Translations under genes and position numbers: made by a program
The notes under the pieces: model-generated
Seen by the model: only the letters and a program-made list of their open reading frames with translations
Told to the model about the DNA's origin: nothing
Databases searched by the model: none
Assembly: GCA_937980645.1 (NCBI GenBank)
Contig: CALJPQ010000009.1
Coordinates: 242,018 to 306,017, forward strand
Direction: 5' to 3'
Length of the DNA: 64,000 nucleotides
Origin: an uncultured Saprospiraceae bacterium
GTDB taxonomy: Bacteria > Bacteroidota > Bacteroidia > Chitinophagales > Saprospiraceae
In this document: one piece after another, positions 16,331-24,767 of the stretch
Layout of the letters: each line of letters starts with the position of its first letter
Position numbering within the stretch: the stretch's first letter is position 1

Positions 16331-17737
16331 ATGCAGTACGATGTTATTGTCATTGGCTCTGGCCCAGGCGGCTACGTGGCCGCCATCCGTTGCGCCCAAC
16401 TGGGCATGCGAACCGCCATCGTCGAGCGCTACCCAACCCTTGGCGGCACCTGCCTCAATGTGGGTTGTATCCCGTCCAAAGCCCTTTTGGACTCCTCCGA
16501 GCACTACCACGCCGCCAAACACCACTTCAAAACCCACGGCATTGACCTCAAAGACCTCAAAGTCAACATGCCGCAAATGATCCGGCGCAAAAACCAGGTC
16601 GTGCTCGAAAACAACAAGGGCGTCGAATTCCTCATGAAAAAGAACAAAGTGGACGTCTATCACGGCCACGCCTCCTTCCTGACGCCCAAAACTGTCCAGG
16701 TGGCGCAAAAAGAAGAGAGTAACATAGTACTCGAAGCCCGCAACGTCATCATTGCCACTGGCTCCAAGCCCATCGTACCGGCCCATTTCCATTACGACAA
16801 AAAGCGCGTCATTACCAGCACCGAAGCCCTCAACATTGAGCAGGTGCCCGGCAAAATGCTCATCATTGGCGGCGGCGTCATCGGCCTCGAACTGGGCAGC
16901 GTCTATGCTCGCTTAGGCACCGAGGTCAGCGTCGTCGAGTACATGAACCGCATCCTGCCCACTATGGACGCCGATTGTAGCCGCGAACTGAGTAAAAGCC
17001 TCAAAGCCCTGGGCATCCAGTTTTACCTGCGCCACGCCGTTACCGAGGTAAAACCCGCTAAAACGCAGGTCGAAGTCGTCGCCCAAAGCCGGGACGACGA
17101 GTCTAAAAAGCTCACCTTCGAGGTGGACTACTGCTTAGTCTCTATCGGCCGTCGGCCCTATACCGATGGCTTAGGTCTGGAAAACATCGGCCTGGCGCTG
17201 GATGAGAAGGGCCGCATTCCCGTCAATGATCATTTGGAAACTGCCGTGCCGGGCGTTTATGCCATTGGCGATGTTATTCGCGGCGCCATGTTAGCCCATA
17301 AGGCCGAAGAAGAAGGCGTCTTTGTGGCCGAATGGTTGGCAGGCCAAAAACCGCACATCCACTATCACCTCATCCCAAACGTCGTCTATACCTGGCCCGA
17401 AGTGGCCGGCGTGGGCTATACCGAAGAAGAGCTTAAAGAAAAAGGCGTGCCCTATAAAGTGGGCAAGTTTCCCTTCCGCGCGCTGGGCCGCGCCCGCGCC
17501 AGCATGGACTTAGACGGCATGGCCAAGGTCATTGCTCACGCCGAAACGGATGAAATCCTAGGGGTGCATATCGTCGGCGCCCGCGCTGCTGACATGATTG
17601 CCGAAGCCGTCGCCCTCATGGAATTCCGCGCCTCCGCCGAAGACGCCGCGCGCATGAGCCATGCTCACCCCACTTACACCGAAGCGTTCCGCGAAGCAGC
17701 ATTGGCTGCTACTGCCAATCGGCCCATCCATTTATAG
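16331..17737 (+). CDS. lpdA: Dihydrolipoyl dehydrogenase
   Basis: 468 residues. FAD-binding GSGPGGYVAAIR opens the protein, the redox disulfide is Cys41/Cys46 in GGTCLNVGCIPSK, the NAD site is IIGGGVIGLELGSVYARLG, and the C-terminal HAHPTYTEAF provides the His-Glu pair. It reoxidises lipoamide in the E2 of 2-oxo acid dehydrogenase complexes or glycine cleavage. No E1/E2 genes are adjacent. A hairpin lies downstream, oriented for the opposite strand. Confidence 0.96.
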   Translation: MQYDVIVIGSGPGGYVAAIRCAQLGMRTAIVERYPTLGGTCLNVGCIPSKALLDSSEHYHAAKHHFKTHGIDLKDLKVNMPQMIRRKNQVVLENNKGVEFLMKKNKVDVYHGHASFLTPKTVQVAQKEESNIVLEARNVIIATGSKPIVPAHFHYDKKRVITSTEALNIEQVPGKMLIIGGGVIGLELGSVYARLGTEVSVVEYMNRILPTMDADCSRELSKSLKALGIQFYLRHAVTEVKPAKTQVEVVAQSRDDESKKLTFEVDYCLVSIGRRPYTDGLGLENIGLALDEKGRIPVNDHLETAVPGVYAIGDVIRGAMLAHKAEEEGVFVAEWLAGQKPHIHYHLIPNVVYTWPEVAGVGYTEEELKEKGVPYKVGKFPFRALGRARASMDLDGMAKVIAHAETDEILGVHIVGARAADMIAEAVALMEFRASAEDAARMSHAHPTYTEAFREAALAATANRPIHL

Positions 17738-17823
17738 TGTTTTGCGCTAAAAAGGCTAAAACGACCTCTCCTGCAGCGACATAGGTACAAAACCTCGGAC
17801 AGGCTCCTTTGGCAATAAGGCCC

Positions 17824-17861
17824 AAAACAAATGCCTGGGCGACGGACCATCGCCCAGGCAT
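17824..17861 (-). terminator. Terminator for the OmpA/HhH pair
   Basis: A perfect 12-base stem ATGCCTGGGCGA/TCGCCCAGGCAT (arms 17831-17842 and 17850-17861) with a 7-base loop. On the minus strand it is followed by TTGTTTTG. It may also stop lpdA reading from the other side. Confidence 0.65.
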
Positions 17862-17926
17862 AATGCTATAGACCCGCCCAATACAACCCTGGGCTGAGGC
17901 GGTTTGTGCCCGATACCGGCTTATTT

Positions 17927-18571
17927 TTAGACGGCTTTCCCGCCCACTAATTCGTCCTGCAGCTTCTTGAGTTCGTCCCATTTGCCATCAGCAGCCAGGG
18001 CGGCCTGGTGCGGCCAGGTCTCCGGGTCATGGGTATTGAACTGGGGGCCTCCGGCGTCGAGGATTTCGCGCAGGCGATAGGGCGAGGTCATCGAAAGTAT
18101 TTGCCACGTAGTAATGCCGGCGTTCTGAAGGAGCTCGGCGATTTTCGGCCCGATTCCTTCGATGATTTGCAGGTCATCCCAGGCATATTCTTTACCGGCA
18201 AAAGTTACGGTGCGCACCCGTGTTTCGCGTGCTTTTGCCTGCAGGGCGGCTAGGGCTTCAGGGCCTAATTGCTCGCGCAGGGCGTTGCGCTCGCTCTCGC
18301 ACAGGATGAGGGCATCCTTGGTTTTGTGCAGCTCTTTGGAGCGCGTTTCGAGGTCGGCCTCCACTTTAGCGACGTTCATGCGCAGGTCAGTAATAGCCTG
18401 GGTTTGCTCGTCCACCTTTAGTTTGAGCTCGGCATTGTCGCTTTGCAGTTTGCTGACTTTGTAGTAGATGTAGGAAGCAATCCAGCCCAGGATAAACGGA
18501 ACGATGCACAGGGCGAGCGCTACCGGAAGGTTTTCAGTGAAGCTGTTGAGCAAGATGTATGAGAGAAACAT
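17927..18571 (-). CDS. Membrane-anchored coiled-coil protein with helix-hairpin-helix domain
   Basis: 214 residues. One N-terminal membrane helix (about 14-37, VALALCIVPFILGWIASYIY) is followed by a coiled coil (about 38-95) and then a conserved C-terminal helix-hairpin-helix unit with DDLQIIEGIGPKIAELLQNA near residue 130 and ETWPHQAALAADGKWDELKK after it. That unit is common at the C-terminus of Bacteroidota membrane proteins, and resembles nucleic acid-binding HhH folds, but its partner here is unknown. It is the second gene of a pair with the OmpA-like gene, 29 bases apart. Confidence 0.75.
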   Translation of the reverse strand: MFLSYILLNSFTENLPVALALCIVPFILGWIASYIYYKVSKLQSDNAELKLKVDEQTQAITDLRMNVAKVEADLETRSKELHKTKDALILCESERNALREQLGPEALAALQAKARETRVRTVTFAGKEYAWDDLQIIEGIGPKIAELLQNAGITTWQILSMTSPYRLREILDAGGPQFNTHDPETWPHQAALAADGKWDELKKLQDELVGGKAV

Positions 18572-18600
18572 GGCGTTGAGTTTGTTTTGATGGTGTGCAG

Positions 18601-19401
18601 TTACGGTTTGACGGTGATGACGACGCGGCGGTTGCGGTGGCGTCCGTCTTCAGTGGTGTTGTCGGCCACGGGCTCGCGTTTGCCGCGCGACTCTACTTTG
18701 ATGCGGTTGGCCGCGATGCCGCTTTTGATAAGCACGTTAGCGATGGATTGCGCGCGAGCGCGGCCCAGTTCCATGTTGGCCTCGTCGGTGCCTACGTCGT
18801 CGGTGTGGCCTACGATGAGGAAGGTGGCTGAAGTGGTTTTGTGTTTTTCTACCAGTTTCTTCAGATAGTCCTCCACTTTCGGGTCTTTGTCGTACTCTGT
18901 GGAGCGGAAGGGGAAGAGGAAGATGACGTCCTGGTCACTTTCGATGATGGCGCCTTCTTCCATAGCGAGCACCATTTTGATCCAGTCGTAGTTGGCCGAA
19001 GCCATGGGTGGGCCGCCTTCGGCCAGGCCGTCTTCAACGGTTTTGGAGGCCAGGCGGATGCGGCTTGCAGGCACTTCAGGCACCATCAGTTGTTTGATGG
19101 CCTCAGCGCGTGCCAGGCCAATGCCTTCCGGTTCGCCAGGGCGCTGCCAGCCGGTGATGAGGAGCGTATCGCCCTGACCGCCGCGCGCCAGCAAGGCTTT
19201 TTTCCAGGCCGCAAAGTTGGCGTCGGGTTCCGGCGCATTTGACATCCATTTGAATAGGGGTTCGCCGGTAGTCTTGGCGGATACCTCCGTGGGTGCCTGC
19301 CCGTCGCAGCACTTGCACACATAGCAGTGCCAGAAACGAACGGCCCACACCGAATACCCGGCAAACACCAGCAACACGAGCCAGAGTGGAATTTTACTCA
19401 T
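18601..19401 (-). CDS. OmpA-family membrane protein
   Basis: 266 residues from the ATG at 19401. An N-terminal hydrophobic helix (about 4-22) is followed by a short Cys-rich stretch HCYVCKCC, then a region that reads as a degenerate OmpA/BON-like half, and a C-terminal OmpA peptidoglycan-binding domain: LIVGHTDDVGTDEANMELG, RAQSIANVLIKSGI and GKREPVADNTTEDGRHRNRR. It probably tethers to peptidoglycan from the inner membrane rather than the outer membrane, as no beta-barrel or lipobox is seen. It leads the HhH gene and has a TACATTTG promoter at 19441-19448. Confidence 0.85.
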   Translation of the reverse strand: MSKIPLWLVLLVFAGYSVWAVRFWHCYVCKCCDGQAPTEVSAKTTGEPLFKWMSNAPEPDANFAAWKKALLARGGQGDTLLITGWQRPGEPEGIGLARAEAIKQLMVPEVPASRIRLASKTVEDGLAEGGPPMASANYDWIKMVLAMEEGAIIESDQDVIFLFPFRSTEYDKDPKVEDYLKKLVEKHKTTSATFLIVGHTDDVGTDEANMELGRARAQSIANVLIKSGIAANRIKVESRGKREPVADNTTEDGRHRNRRVVITVKP

Positions 19402-19440
19402 AGGTGGAGCGGTTTTAAATTTTGCACGGTGATGTTTGGG

Positions 19441-19448
19441 CAAATGTA
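19441..19448 (-). promoter_or_regulatory. -7 promoter element TACATTTG
   Basis: Minus-strand TAnnTTTG match 39 bases upstream of the OmpA-like ATG. Confidence 0.65.
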
Positions 19449-19508
19449 ATCCATTATTGCTGAAATGTCGGCCATCCAGCGAAAAAACTTAATTTAGCCG
19501 CCGAAACC

Positions 19509-20166
19509 ATGCGCTTTTTCAGCAAAAACGTACGACATAAAGCTCTCCCCGCGCGATTTTGTACACCAGTACTGGCGCTATGCCCTGCAAACGCAGAAAA
19601 AAACCGGCATCAGCGCCATTGCTATTCTGGCCCAGGCGGACGTGGAAAGCGGCTAGGGCGAACACGCGCCGGGCAATATGTTTTTTGGTATCAAGGCTAA
19701 AGCCACTGACCCACCGCGCAAACGCCAGTTGCTGACTACCACGGAATACTTGAAAAGCCCCGATCAGGGGCACCGCTTCCCAAAAGTCCTCTCCATCACC
19801 GAGGTAAAGCCAGGGCTGTGGAAGTATCGGGTAAAGGACTGGTTTCGCCGCTATCGCACGGCCAAAGGCTCCTTCGACGACCACGCGCAGTTCTTCCTGA
19901 ACAACCCGCGCTATGCGGAGGCCGTGCGCGTAGGTGCTGACCCGCTGGCTTTCCTGCGCGAAGTAGCACGGGCCGGCTATGCAACCGCCCCCCATTACTT
20001 CGACCTACTGGCTGAAGTGGTGCGCATGGTCGAGCGCTATCGGCCCGACGCTCCCACGTCCCGCACGATAGCGCCGCCTTCATCAGAAGAAGATGAAGCC
20101 TTGCACGCGCCTCTGGTCGAACGTGGCGAGTGGGTGCCCGCTCGAGTGCTTCCCGAAAGGGCATAA
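19509..20166 (+). pseudogene. Glucosaminidase-domain protein, broken by a frameshift and an amber stop
   Basis: Frame 1 reads a continuous glucosaminidase (mannosyl-glycoprotein endo-beta-N-acetylglucosaminidase) domain from about 19531: TYDIKLSPRDFVHQYW, AIAILAQADVESG, stop, GEHAPGNMFFGIKAK, then LKSPDQGHRFPKVLS and WFRRYRTAKGSF. The stop is TAG at 19654-19656, where family members have Trp in ESGWG. There is no start codon in this frame between an upstream stop at 19495 and the domain. The only ATG (19509) is out of frame, and dropping one A from the AAAAA run at 19525-19529 would join MRFFSK to TYDIKLS. So two lesions, or one lesion plus a sequence error. The enzyme family cleaves peptidoglycan glycans. 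An intact 162-codon stretch after the stop suggests recent decay. Confidence 0.75.
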
Positions 20167-20171
20167 GCCAT

Positions 20172-21209
20172 TCATGGAGCCGCCTCCCTGAGCTCCTCTA
20201 CCGCGCCCAGGCCGCCCTTGGGCTGTTGTTGCAGTAGATAGTGATGGACCGTCTGCGTGAGTAATGCAATACTCTGCGCCTGACGCTCGGTATCACCCCC
20301 GCGCGTCATAATGACAAGCAAATAAGGAGCGTCTTCCACATAAATCACACCGGCTTCATGCAGCTCATGGGTACGGCCAGCGTGCCCCCAGCCTCCGAAT
20401 TTATGCCACAGGCGCGTGCCGAGCGGCAGCCCTTTCTTGAAACCTTCAGAAAAAGCACATTTAGAAAGAAGCTGAGCAGCGTACTCCGAAAACTCTGGGT
20501 GCAGGTAGGAAGAATTGAAAATCACCTTGAACAGCACGGCTATTTCGGGCGCCGATAGGGTGAAGCGGTCTATGGTATCCCAGGAGACGTGTAAACCAAT
20601 GTCATCAAAAAGTTTGGGTGTGCTTTGAGGGTCGAGGCGACTGGCCAAAAGCCAGGTAGCGTGATTGTCGGAGTGAACGATCATGTGCTCCAGCAGCTCA
20701 GCCACGGTGTACTCCTTACCGACCTCGATGCTCGGAAAGGTGTAATACTGCGGCTGAATGACACCATTAGGAGGGGCTGTGCACACGATCCGTTGCTGCA
20801 GCAGCCGGGGCTGCATTTCAGCTGCCTTCAGCATCGAAATCAGCAGGGCGACCTTCATCAGTGAAGCCGGGTGATAGCGCTCGTCCCCATTGAGCGACAT
20901 CCAGTGCCCATGCCCAAAATCGCGCAGGTAAACCGAGGCTTGTGCCAAAATGCCTGACTGTCGAAGACTATCTATTTGATGCAGAAGCGCCCGCCTCAAA
21001 GGCAAATAGATCTCCGCCTCGCATTCATCCTCCACCGAAAGAAGTGGCCCTACCCACTTGTAGCCGCTCACGCGAGCAATTCGGTAATCGCATTTGGCCG
21101 GGTCGTCGGTATCTTGAAGATAGGTCAGCCAGGCATAGAAAAGCACGCCAAGGCCGAACCCCAGCGCAAGCGTAAGCCACCATGCGCGGCCAGATAAACG
21201 AGGCGCCAT
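20172..21209 (-). CDS. Class A beta-lactamase-fold serine hydrolase
   Basis: 345 residues. One N-terminal membrane helix (about 10-30), then a serine beta-lactamase/transpeptidase-like domain with PASLMKVAL (Ser-x-x-Lys), HSDNHATW (SDN) and HKFGGWGHAG in the place of KTG. The motif set fits class A beta-lactamase-related enzymes; the membrane anchor, the Lys-Phe-Gly variant and the divergent sequence make a cell-wall peptidase or an uncharacterised hydrolase as likely as antibiotic resistance. The gene overlaps nothing and converges on the broken glucosaminidase, 5 bases away, so a cell-wall role is tempting but unproven. Confidence 0.8.
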   Translation of the reverse strand: MAPRLSGRAWWLTLALGFGLGVLFYAWLTYLQDTDDPAKCDYRIARVSGYKWVGPLLSVEDECEAEIYLPLRRALLHQIDSLRQSGILAQASVYLRDFGHGHWMSLNGDERYHPASLMKVALLISMLKAAEMQPRLLQQRIVCTAPPNGVIQPQYYTFPSIEVGKEYTVAELLEHMIVHSDNHATWLLASRLDPQSTPKLFDDIGLHVSWDTIDRFTLSAPEIAVLFKVIFNSSYLHPEFSEYAAQLLSKCAFSEGFKKGLPLGTRLWHKFGGWGHAGRTHELHEAGVIYVEDAPYLLVIMTRGGDTERQAQSIALLTQTVHHYLLQQQPKGGLGAVEELREAAP

Positions 21210-21319
21210 GAGAAATTGTGTTTATTTGTTGGTACGCATTTTCAAACGCTTTAAGCCGGCATTGGGTTGCTTCCCTGTGCGAAGCACTCGACCGCTGGCT
21301 CGTTGCTCGAAAACACCAC

Positions 21320-21327
21320 TACCTTTG
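21320..21327 (+). promoter_or_regulatory. -7 promoter element TACCTTTG for the amidohydrolase
   Basis: Exact TAnnTTTG match, 124 bases upstream of the ATG at 21452; it lies inside a longer open frame and argues against starts further upstream. Confidence 0.55.
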
Positions 21328-21451
21328 TCCGCCATTCGTAACGCTTACTGAAGGCGCTCGTTTGCTGTGCGGTACCTACATCTTCGGAGCCGTTGAAAAA
21401 AGACCGGCTGACCCGTCGGCAATGGAGCGCGTGCTTATTCACCTGGTTTTC

Positions 21452-23161
21452 ATGAAAACAATACCTTTTTTTAGCTTTTGGCTGGCAGCCTTGGTCCTGA
21501 CGGGCTGTTCCGGTGTCGAGCAAAAGACCACAGCGACCTTGATCCTGTACAACGGCCGCCTGTTTACTGCCGACAATACGCGCCCGACGGCTACGGCCAT
21601 TGCCATGCGCGGCGACACCATCCTGTACGTGGGCGACGACGCCGCCGCGCGTGCCTTAGCCGGCCCACAGACGGAGTTGCTCGACCTGCAAGGCGCTTTT
21701 GCCATGCCGGGGTTCATCGAAGGGCATGGCCACTTTCTGGGCCTGGGCCAGAGCCTGCAAATCGTTGCCCTGGGCGGAGCCGCCAGCTGGTCGGAAGTCG
21801 TGGAGCGTGTAGCCCACCAGGCCGAACAGACGCCTGCTGGTGAGTGGGTCGAAGGCCGCGGCTGGCATCAGGAGAAATGGGCAATGCCGCCCGTGCGTAC
21901 CGTCAACGGGTATCCCTACCACGACGACCTGAGCGCCCGCACGCCCGACCATCCGGTCGTGTTGCGCCATGCCAGCGGCCATGCGCTCTTAGCCAACGCC
22001 AAAGCCATGCAACTGGCCGGCATCAGCCGCGAAACACCCGACCCAGTGGGCGGCCGCATCGTGCGCGATGCGCGCGGCAACCTCACCGGCGTGTTTGAGG
22101 AAAACGCCATGGACCTCATCCTGCACCCGCTGACAGCGCACAAAAACCTGCGCAGCGACGCCGAAAAGCAGGCTGCTTTTGAGCGCAGCGCCGCCTTAGC
22201 CGCCGAGGCCTGCCTGCGCAACGGCGTTACCTCCTTTCAAGACGCCGGCAGTAGCCTGTGGGAAATCCAGCAGTTCCAGCGGCTGGCCGAAAGCGGCCAG
22301 CTGCCCGTGCGTTTGTGGGTCATGATTGCGCAGCCCAGTACCGCCGACCTGCCCAAGTTAGCGGATTTCCCTAAAGTAAATCTGGGTAAAGGCTTCCTGA
22401 CGGTGCGCGCTGTAAAGGCCTATCTGGACGGTGCCCTCGGAGCCTACGGCGCCTGGTTGCTCCAGCCGTATGCCGATAAACCGGGCCATATGGGGCAAAA
22501 CATAACACCCCTGGATACCATCCGCCGCACAGCGGAAGCCTGCCAAAAACACGGCCTTCAGTTGTGTGTGCATGCCATCGGCGATCGCGCCAACCGCGAA
22601 CTCCTCGACCTGTACAGCGCTTTCGTCGGGCCAGATAAAGCCCTGCGCTGGCGCATCGAACACGCCCAACATATTGATCCGCAAGATATTCCGCGCTTTG
22701 GCCAGCTGGGCGTCATCGCCTCTATGCAGGCTATCCATTGCACCAGCGACGCGCCGTTTGTGGTCAAGCGCCTAGGCCCAGAGCGTGCCCGCACAGGAGC
22801 CTACCCCTGGCGCAGCTTGCTGGACTCCGGTGCCCGCTTAGCCAACGGCACCGACACACCAGTAGAAGACATCAATCCGCTGGCCTGCATCTACGCTGCC
22901 GTTACGCGCAAACGACCCGACACCGGCGAGCCGTTCTTCCCCGAACAACGCATGACCCGACAGGAAGCGTTGCTCTCCTATACCCGCTGGAATGCTTACG
23001 CAGCTTTTGAAGAAAACGAAAAAGGCATACTGGCGCCCGGCAAGCGCGCCGACATCGTCGTGCTTTCGGAAAACTTGCTGGAATGCCCCGAAGAAAACAT
23101 CCTTCGGGCGCGCGTCCTGCACACCATCGTGGCGGGCCGGCGTGCCTGGTCGGCACAATAG
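21452..23161 (+). CDS. Amidohydrolase-family lipoprotein (YtcJ-like)
   Basis: 569 residues from ATG 21452; the frame is open for 78 codons before it, but only this start gives a signal peptide (MKTIPFFSFWLAALVLTGC) with lipobox LTGC. The body is an amidohydrolase_3 domain: ILYNGRLFTADN at the start, EGHGHFLGLG with the metal-binding HxH-type motif, FEENAMDLILHPLTA, LCVHAIGDRANRELLD, RIEHAQHIDPQDI and NGTDTPVEDINPL. YtcJ-like enzymes hydrolyse amides such as formamides or N-acyl compounds using metal; the substrate is unknown. It should sit in the cell envelope. Confidence 0.9.
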   Translation: MKTIPFFSFWLAALVLTGCSGVEQKTTATLILYNGRLFTADNTRPTATAIAMRGDTILYVGDDAAARALAGPQTELLDLQGAFAMPGFIEGHGHFLGLGQSLQIVALGGAASWSEVVERVAHQAEQTPAGEWVEGRGWHQEKWAMPPVRTVNGYPYHDDLSARTPDHPVVLRHASGHALLANAKAMQLAGISRETPDPVGGRIVRDARGNLTGVFEENAMDLILHPLTAHKNLRSDAEKQAAFERSAALAAEACLRNGVTSFQDAGSSLWEIQQFQRLAESGQLPVRLWVMIAQPSTADLPKLADFPKVNLGKGFLTVRAVKAYLDGALGAYGAWLLQPYADKPGHMGQNITPLDTIRRTAEACQKHGLQLCVHAIGDRANRELLDLYSAFVGPDKALRWRIEHAQHIDPQDIPRFGQLGVIASMQAIHCTSDAPFVVKRLGPERARTGAYPWRSLLDSGARLANGTDTPVEDINPLACIYAAVTRKRPDTGEPFFPEQRMTRQEALLSYTRWNAYAAFEENEKGILAPGKRADIVVLSENLLECPEENILRARVLHTIVAGRRAWSAQ

Positions 23162-23303
23162 CCATGCCGCAGGAAGAAAAGACTTAGACCTTCAGGGGCA
23201 AAACGCCATTCGATTAGCGAGGAAGAATGCGCTGAAAGAGCGACATTTTGTCGCCATAAGAATGATGCTGAGGAAAAGAAGGATGTGGATTGCTCGGAAC
23301 GCC

Positions 23304-23311
23304 TACCTTTG
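23304..23311 (+). promoter_or_regulatory. -7 promoter element TACCTTTG for the DUF3276 gene
   Basis: Exact TAnnTTTG match, 48 bases before the GTG start chosen for the DUF3276 protein, and inside the longer open frame, so the earlier TTG at 23290 is unlikely to be used. Confidence 0.65.
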
Positions 23312-23358
23312 CTCGCGTTTACGAGAGCGAACTTCATTTTTTCACAAAACACAACGAA

Positions 23359-24003
23359 GTGGAATACGGGTTTTTTAAGCGGCGCAATTCTGGAAATAGC
23401 CAACAACGCAACACTGAGCGCCGCGAACGAGGGGGATACCGCGAACGAAACGACTATCGCGACAGAGACCGAGACCGCGGCGGCTACCGCGAAAGAGGCG
23501 GAAACGACCAACAGCGCAACTTCGACGGCGGAGGCGAGGAAAGCGTCTTCTCCAAGCGCGTGCGGGCCGGAAAACGCCGCACCTACTTCTTAGACGTGCG
23601 CAAAACGCGCGGCGACGACTTCTTCATCACCATCACTGAAAGCACCCGCCGCGAAGACGGCCATGGAGGATATCGTCGTCATAAGATATTCCTCTACAAG
23701 GAGGATTTTAACCGCTTCCTCGCCTCGCTTAATGAAGTCGTGGAGCACGTGAAAACGAACCTGATGCCTGACTTCGACTACGAGGAGTTCGACCGTCGTC
23801 AGGCCGAATGGGAGGCACAGCAACAAAACACCACCTACGACGACGACGAGCGCCTCGGCACCCCCAAAGATGCCGACGAGGATGATTTCGAGGAGGACTT
23901 TGACGAAGACTTCGAGGACGACGACCTCGATGAGGACGACGAAAAGCCGCGCGGTAAAACTTCTAAAAGTAAGACACCGCCAGAAGACGATCTCTCCTGG
24001 TAA
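23359..24003 (+). CDS. DUF3276 / PUR-alpha-like nucleic acid-binding protein
   Basis: 214 residues from a GTG at 23359 (the start is uncertain; it is the first usable codon after the promoter). The N-terminal 55 residues are rich in Arg, Gly, Asp and Asn with GGYRER repeats, an RGG-like disordered tail. The PUR domain follows: EESVFSKRVRAGKRRTYFLD, DFFITITESTRRED and HKIFLYKEDFNRFLASL. An acidic C-terminus contains long Asp/Glu runs. The family binds single-stranded DNA or RNA; a Borrelia homologue is a regulator. It is nearly universal in Bacteroidota. Confidence 0.85.
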   Translation: MEYGFFKRRNSGNSQQRNTERRERGGYRERNDYRDRDRDRGGYRERGGNDQQRNFDGGGEESVFSKRVRAGKRRTYFLDVRKTRGDDFFITITESTRREDGHGGYRRHKIFLYKEDFNRFLASLNEVVEHVKTNLMPDFDYEEFDRRQAEWEAQQQNTTYDDDERLGTPKDADEDDFEEDFDEDFEDDDLDEDDEKPRGKTSKSKTPPEDDLSW

Positions 24004-24083
24004 GAAGCGGGAATTGAGGGTAAACCGCTCTAGCGTCATCGGACGTGGTTGGCCCAAGACCGAACAATCCAAGTCCTTGCTCT

Positions 24084-24704
24084 ATGCGCATTTCGCCTTC
24101 CCTCTTGTGGCTGCCTCTGGTCGCTTTGATATTGGTCGCCTGCGACGACAGTGTGCCTGTACCTAAGCCACGCGCTTACCCGCGCGTCATTTATCCAGAG
24201 AAAGCATATAAGCCGTTCGAGGCGGGTGGTTGTCCCTTTACGTTCGATATGCCCGTCTATGCCGACGTGGAGCAAGATGTCTCCTTTTTCGATGAAGGCC
24301 CTAAGAGCGACTGCTGGTTTACGCTGCATGTGCGCCCGCTCAACGCGCAAATCCACTGCAGCTACTATCCCATCCACAATCGTGCACGCTTTGACGAGTT
24401 AGTGCAGGATGCCTTCACGATGGCCCAAAAGCACAACATCAAGGCCAGCTATATCGAAGAAATACCCGTGCATCGCACCGCCGACCACGTGCATGGCGTC
24501 GTGTTCAATCTCGAAGGTGCTACCGCTTCTTCTTACCAGTTTTTCCTGACCGACTCTACTCAGCACTTTCTGCGCGGAGCATTATACTTTAGAACACAGG
24601 CCCGCCCCGACTCACTGGCACCCGTGCTCGATTTCGTGCGGCAAGATGTCAATCGCCTCATCGAAACCCTGCACTGGCAAAAGGCGCCGCCCAAAAAGAA
24701 ATGA
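24084..24704 (+). CDS. gldD: Gliding motility lipoprotein GldD
   Basis: 206 residues from the ATG at 24084. The signal peptide ends in lipobox LVAC with Cys20. Typical GldD motifs follow: PKPRAYPRVIYPEKAY, CPFTFDMPVYADV, DCWFTLHVRPLNAQIHCSYY and a VHGVVFNLEG segment. GldD is a cell-envelope lipoprotein required for gliding in Flavobacterium johnsoniae, often next to gldB/gldE; here it is isolated, 80 bases after the DUF3276 gene. Many non-gliding Bacteroidota keep it, so motility is not implied. Confidence 0.9.
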   Translation: MRISPSLLWLPLVALILVACDDSVPVPKPRAYPRVIYPEKAYKPFEAGGCPFTFDMPVYADVEQDVSFFDEGPKSDCWFTLHVRPLNAQIHCSYYPIHNRARFDELVQDAFTMAQKHNIKASYIEEIPVHRTADHVHGVVFNLEGATASSYQFFLTDSTQHFLRGALYFRTQARPDSLAPVLDFVRQDVNRLIETLHWQKAPPKKK

Positions 24705-24739
24705 AAAGGGAGCAACGCCTGAACAGAGACGTTGCCCCC
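24701..24739 (-). terminator. Terminator for the 24768-25619 gene
   Basis: Stem GGGAGCAACG/CGTTGCCCCC (one A-C mismatch) at 24708-24717 and 24730-24739. On the minus strand it is followed by CTTTTCATTTCTTTTT. Confidence 0.55.
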
Positions 24740-24767
24740 CAATGGCTTCACTGCAGGGAAGTGCCCT

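Noticed and set aside
19654..19656. Programmed readthrough or recoding of TAG
   Set aside because: No pyrrolysine genes or recoding signal seen, and the frame also lacks a start codon, so decay is simpler.
19678..20166. Intact 162-residue gene starting at the internal ATG
   Set aside because: The Met is the conserved one in GNMFFG inside the glucosaminidase fold, so this is a fragment after the amber codon.
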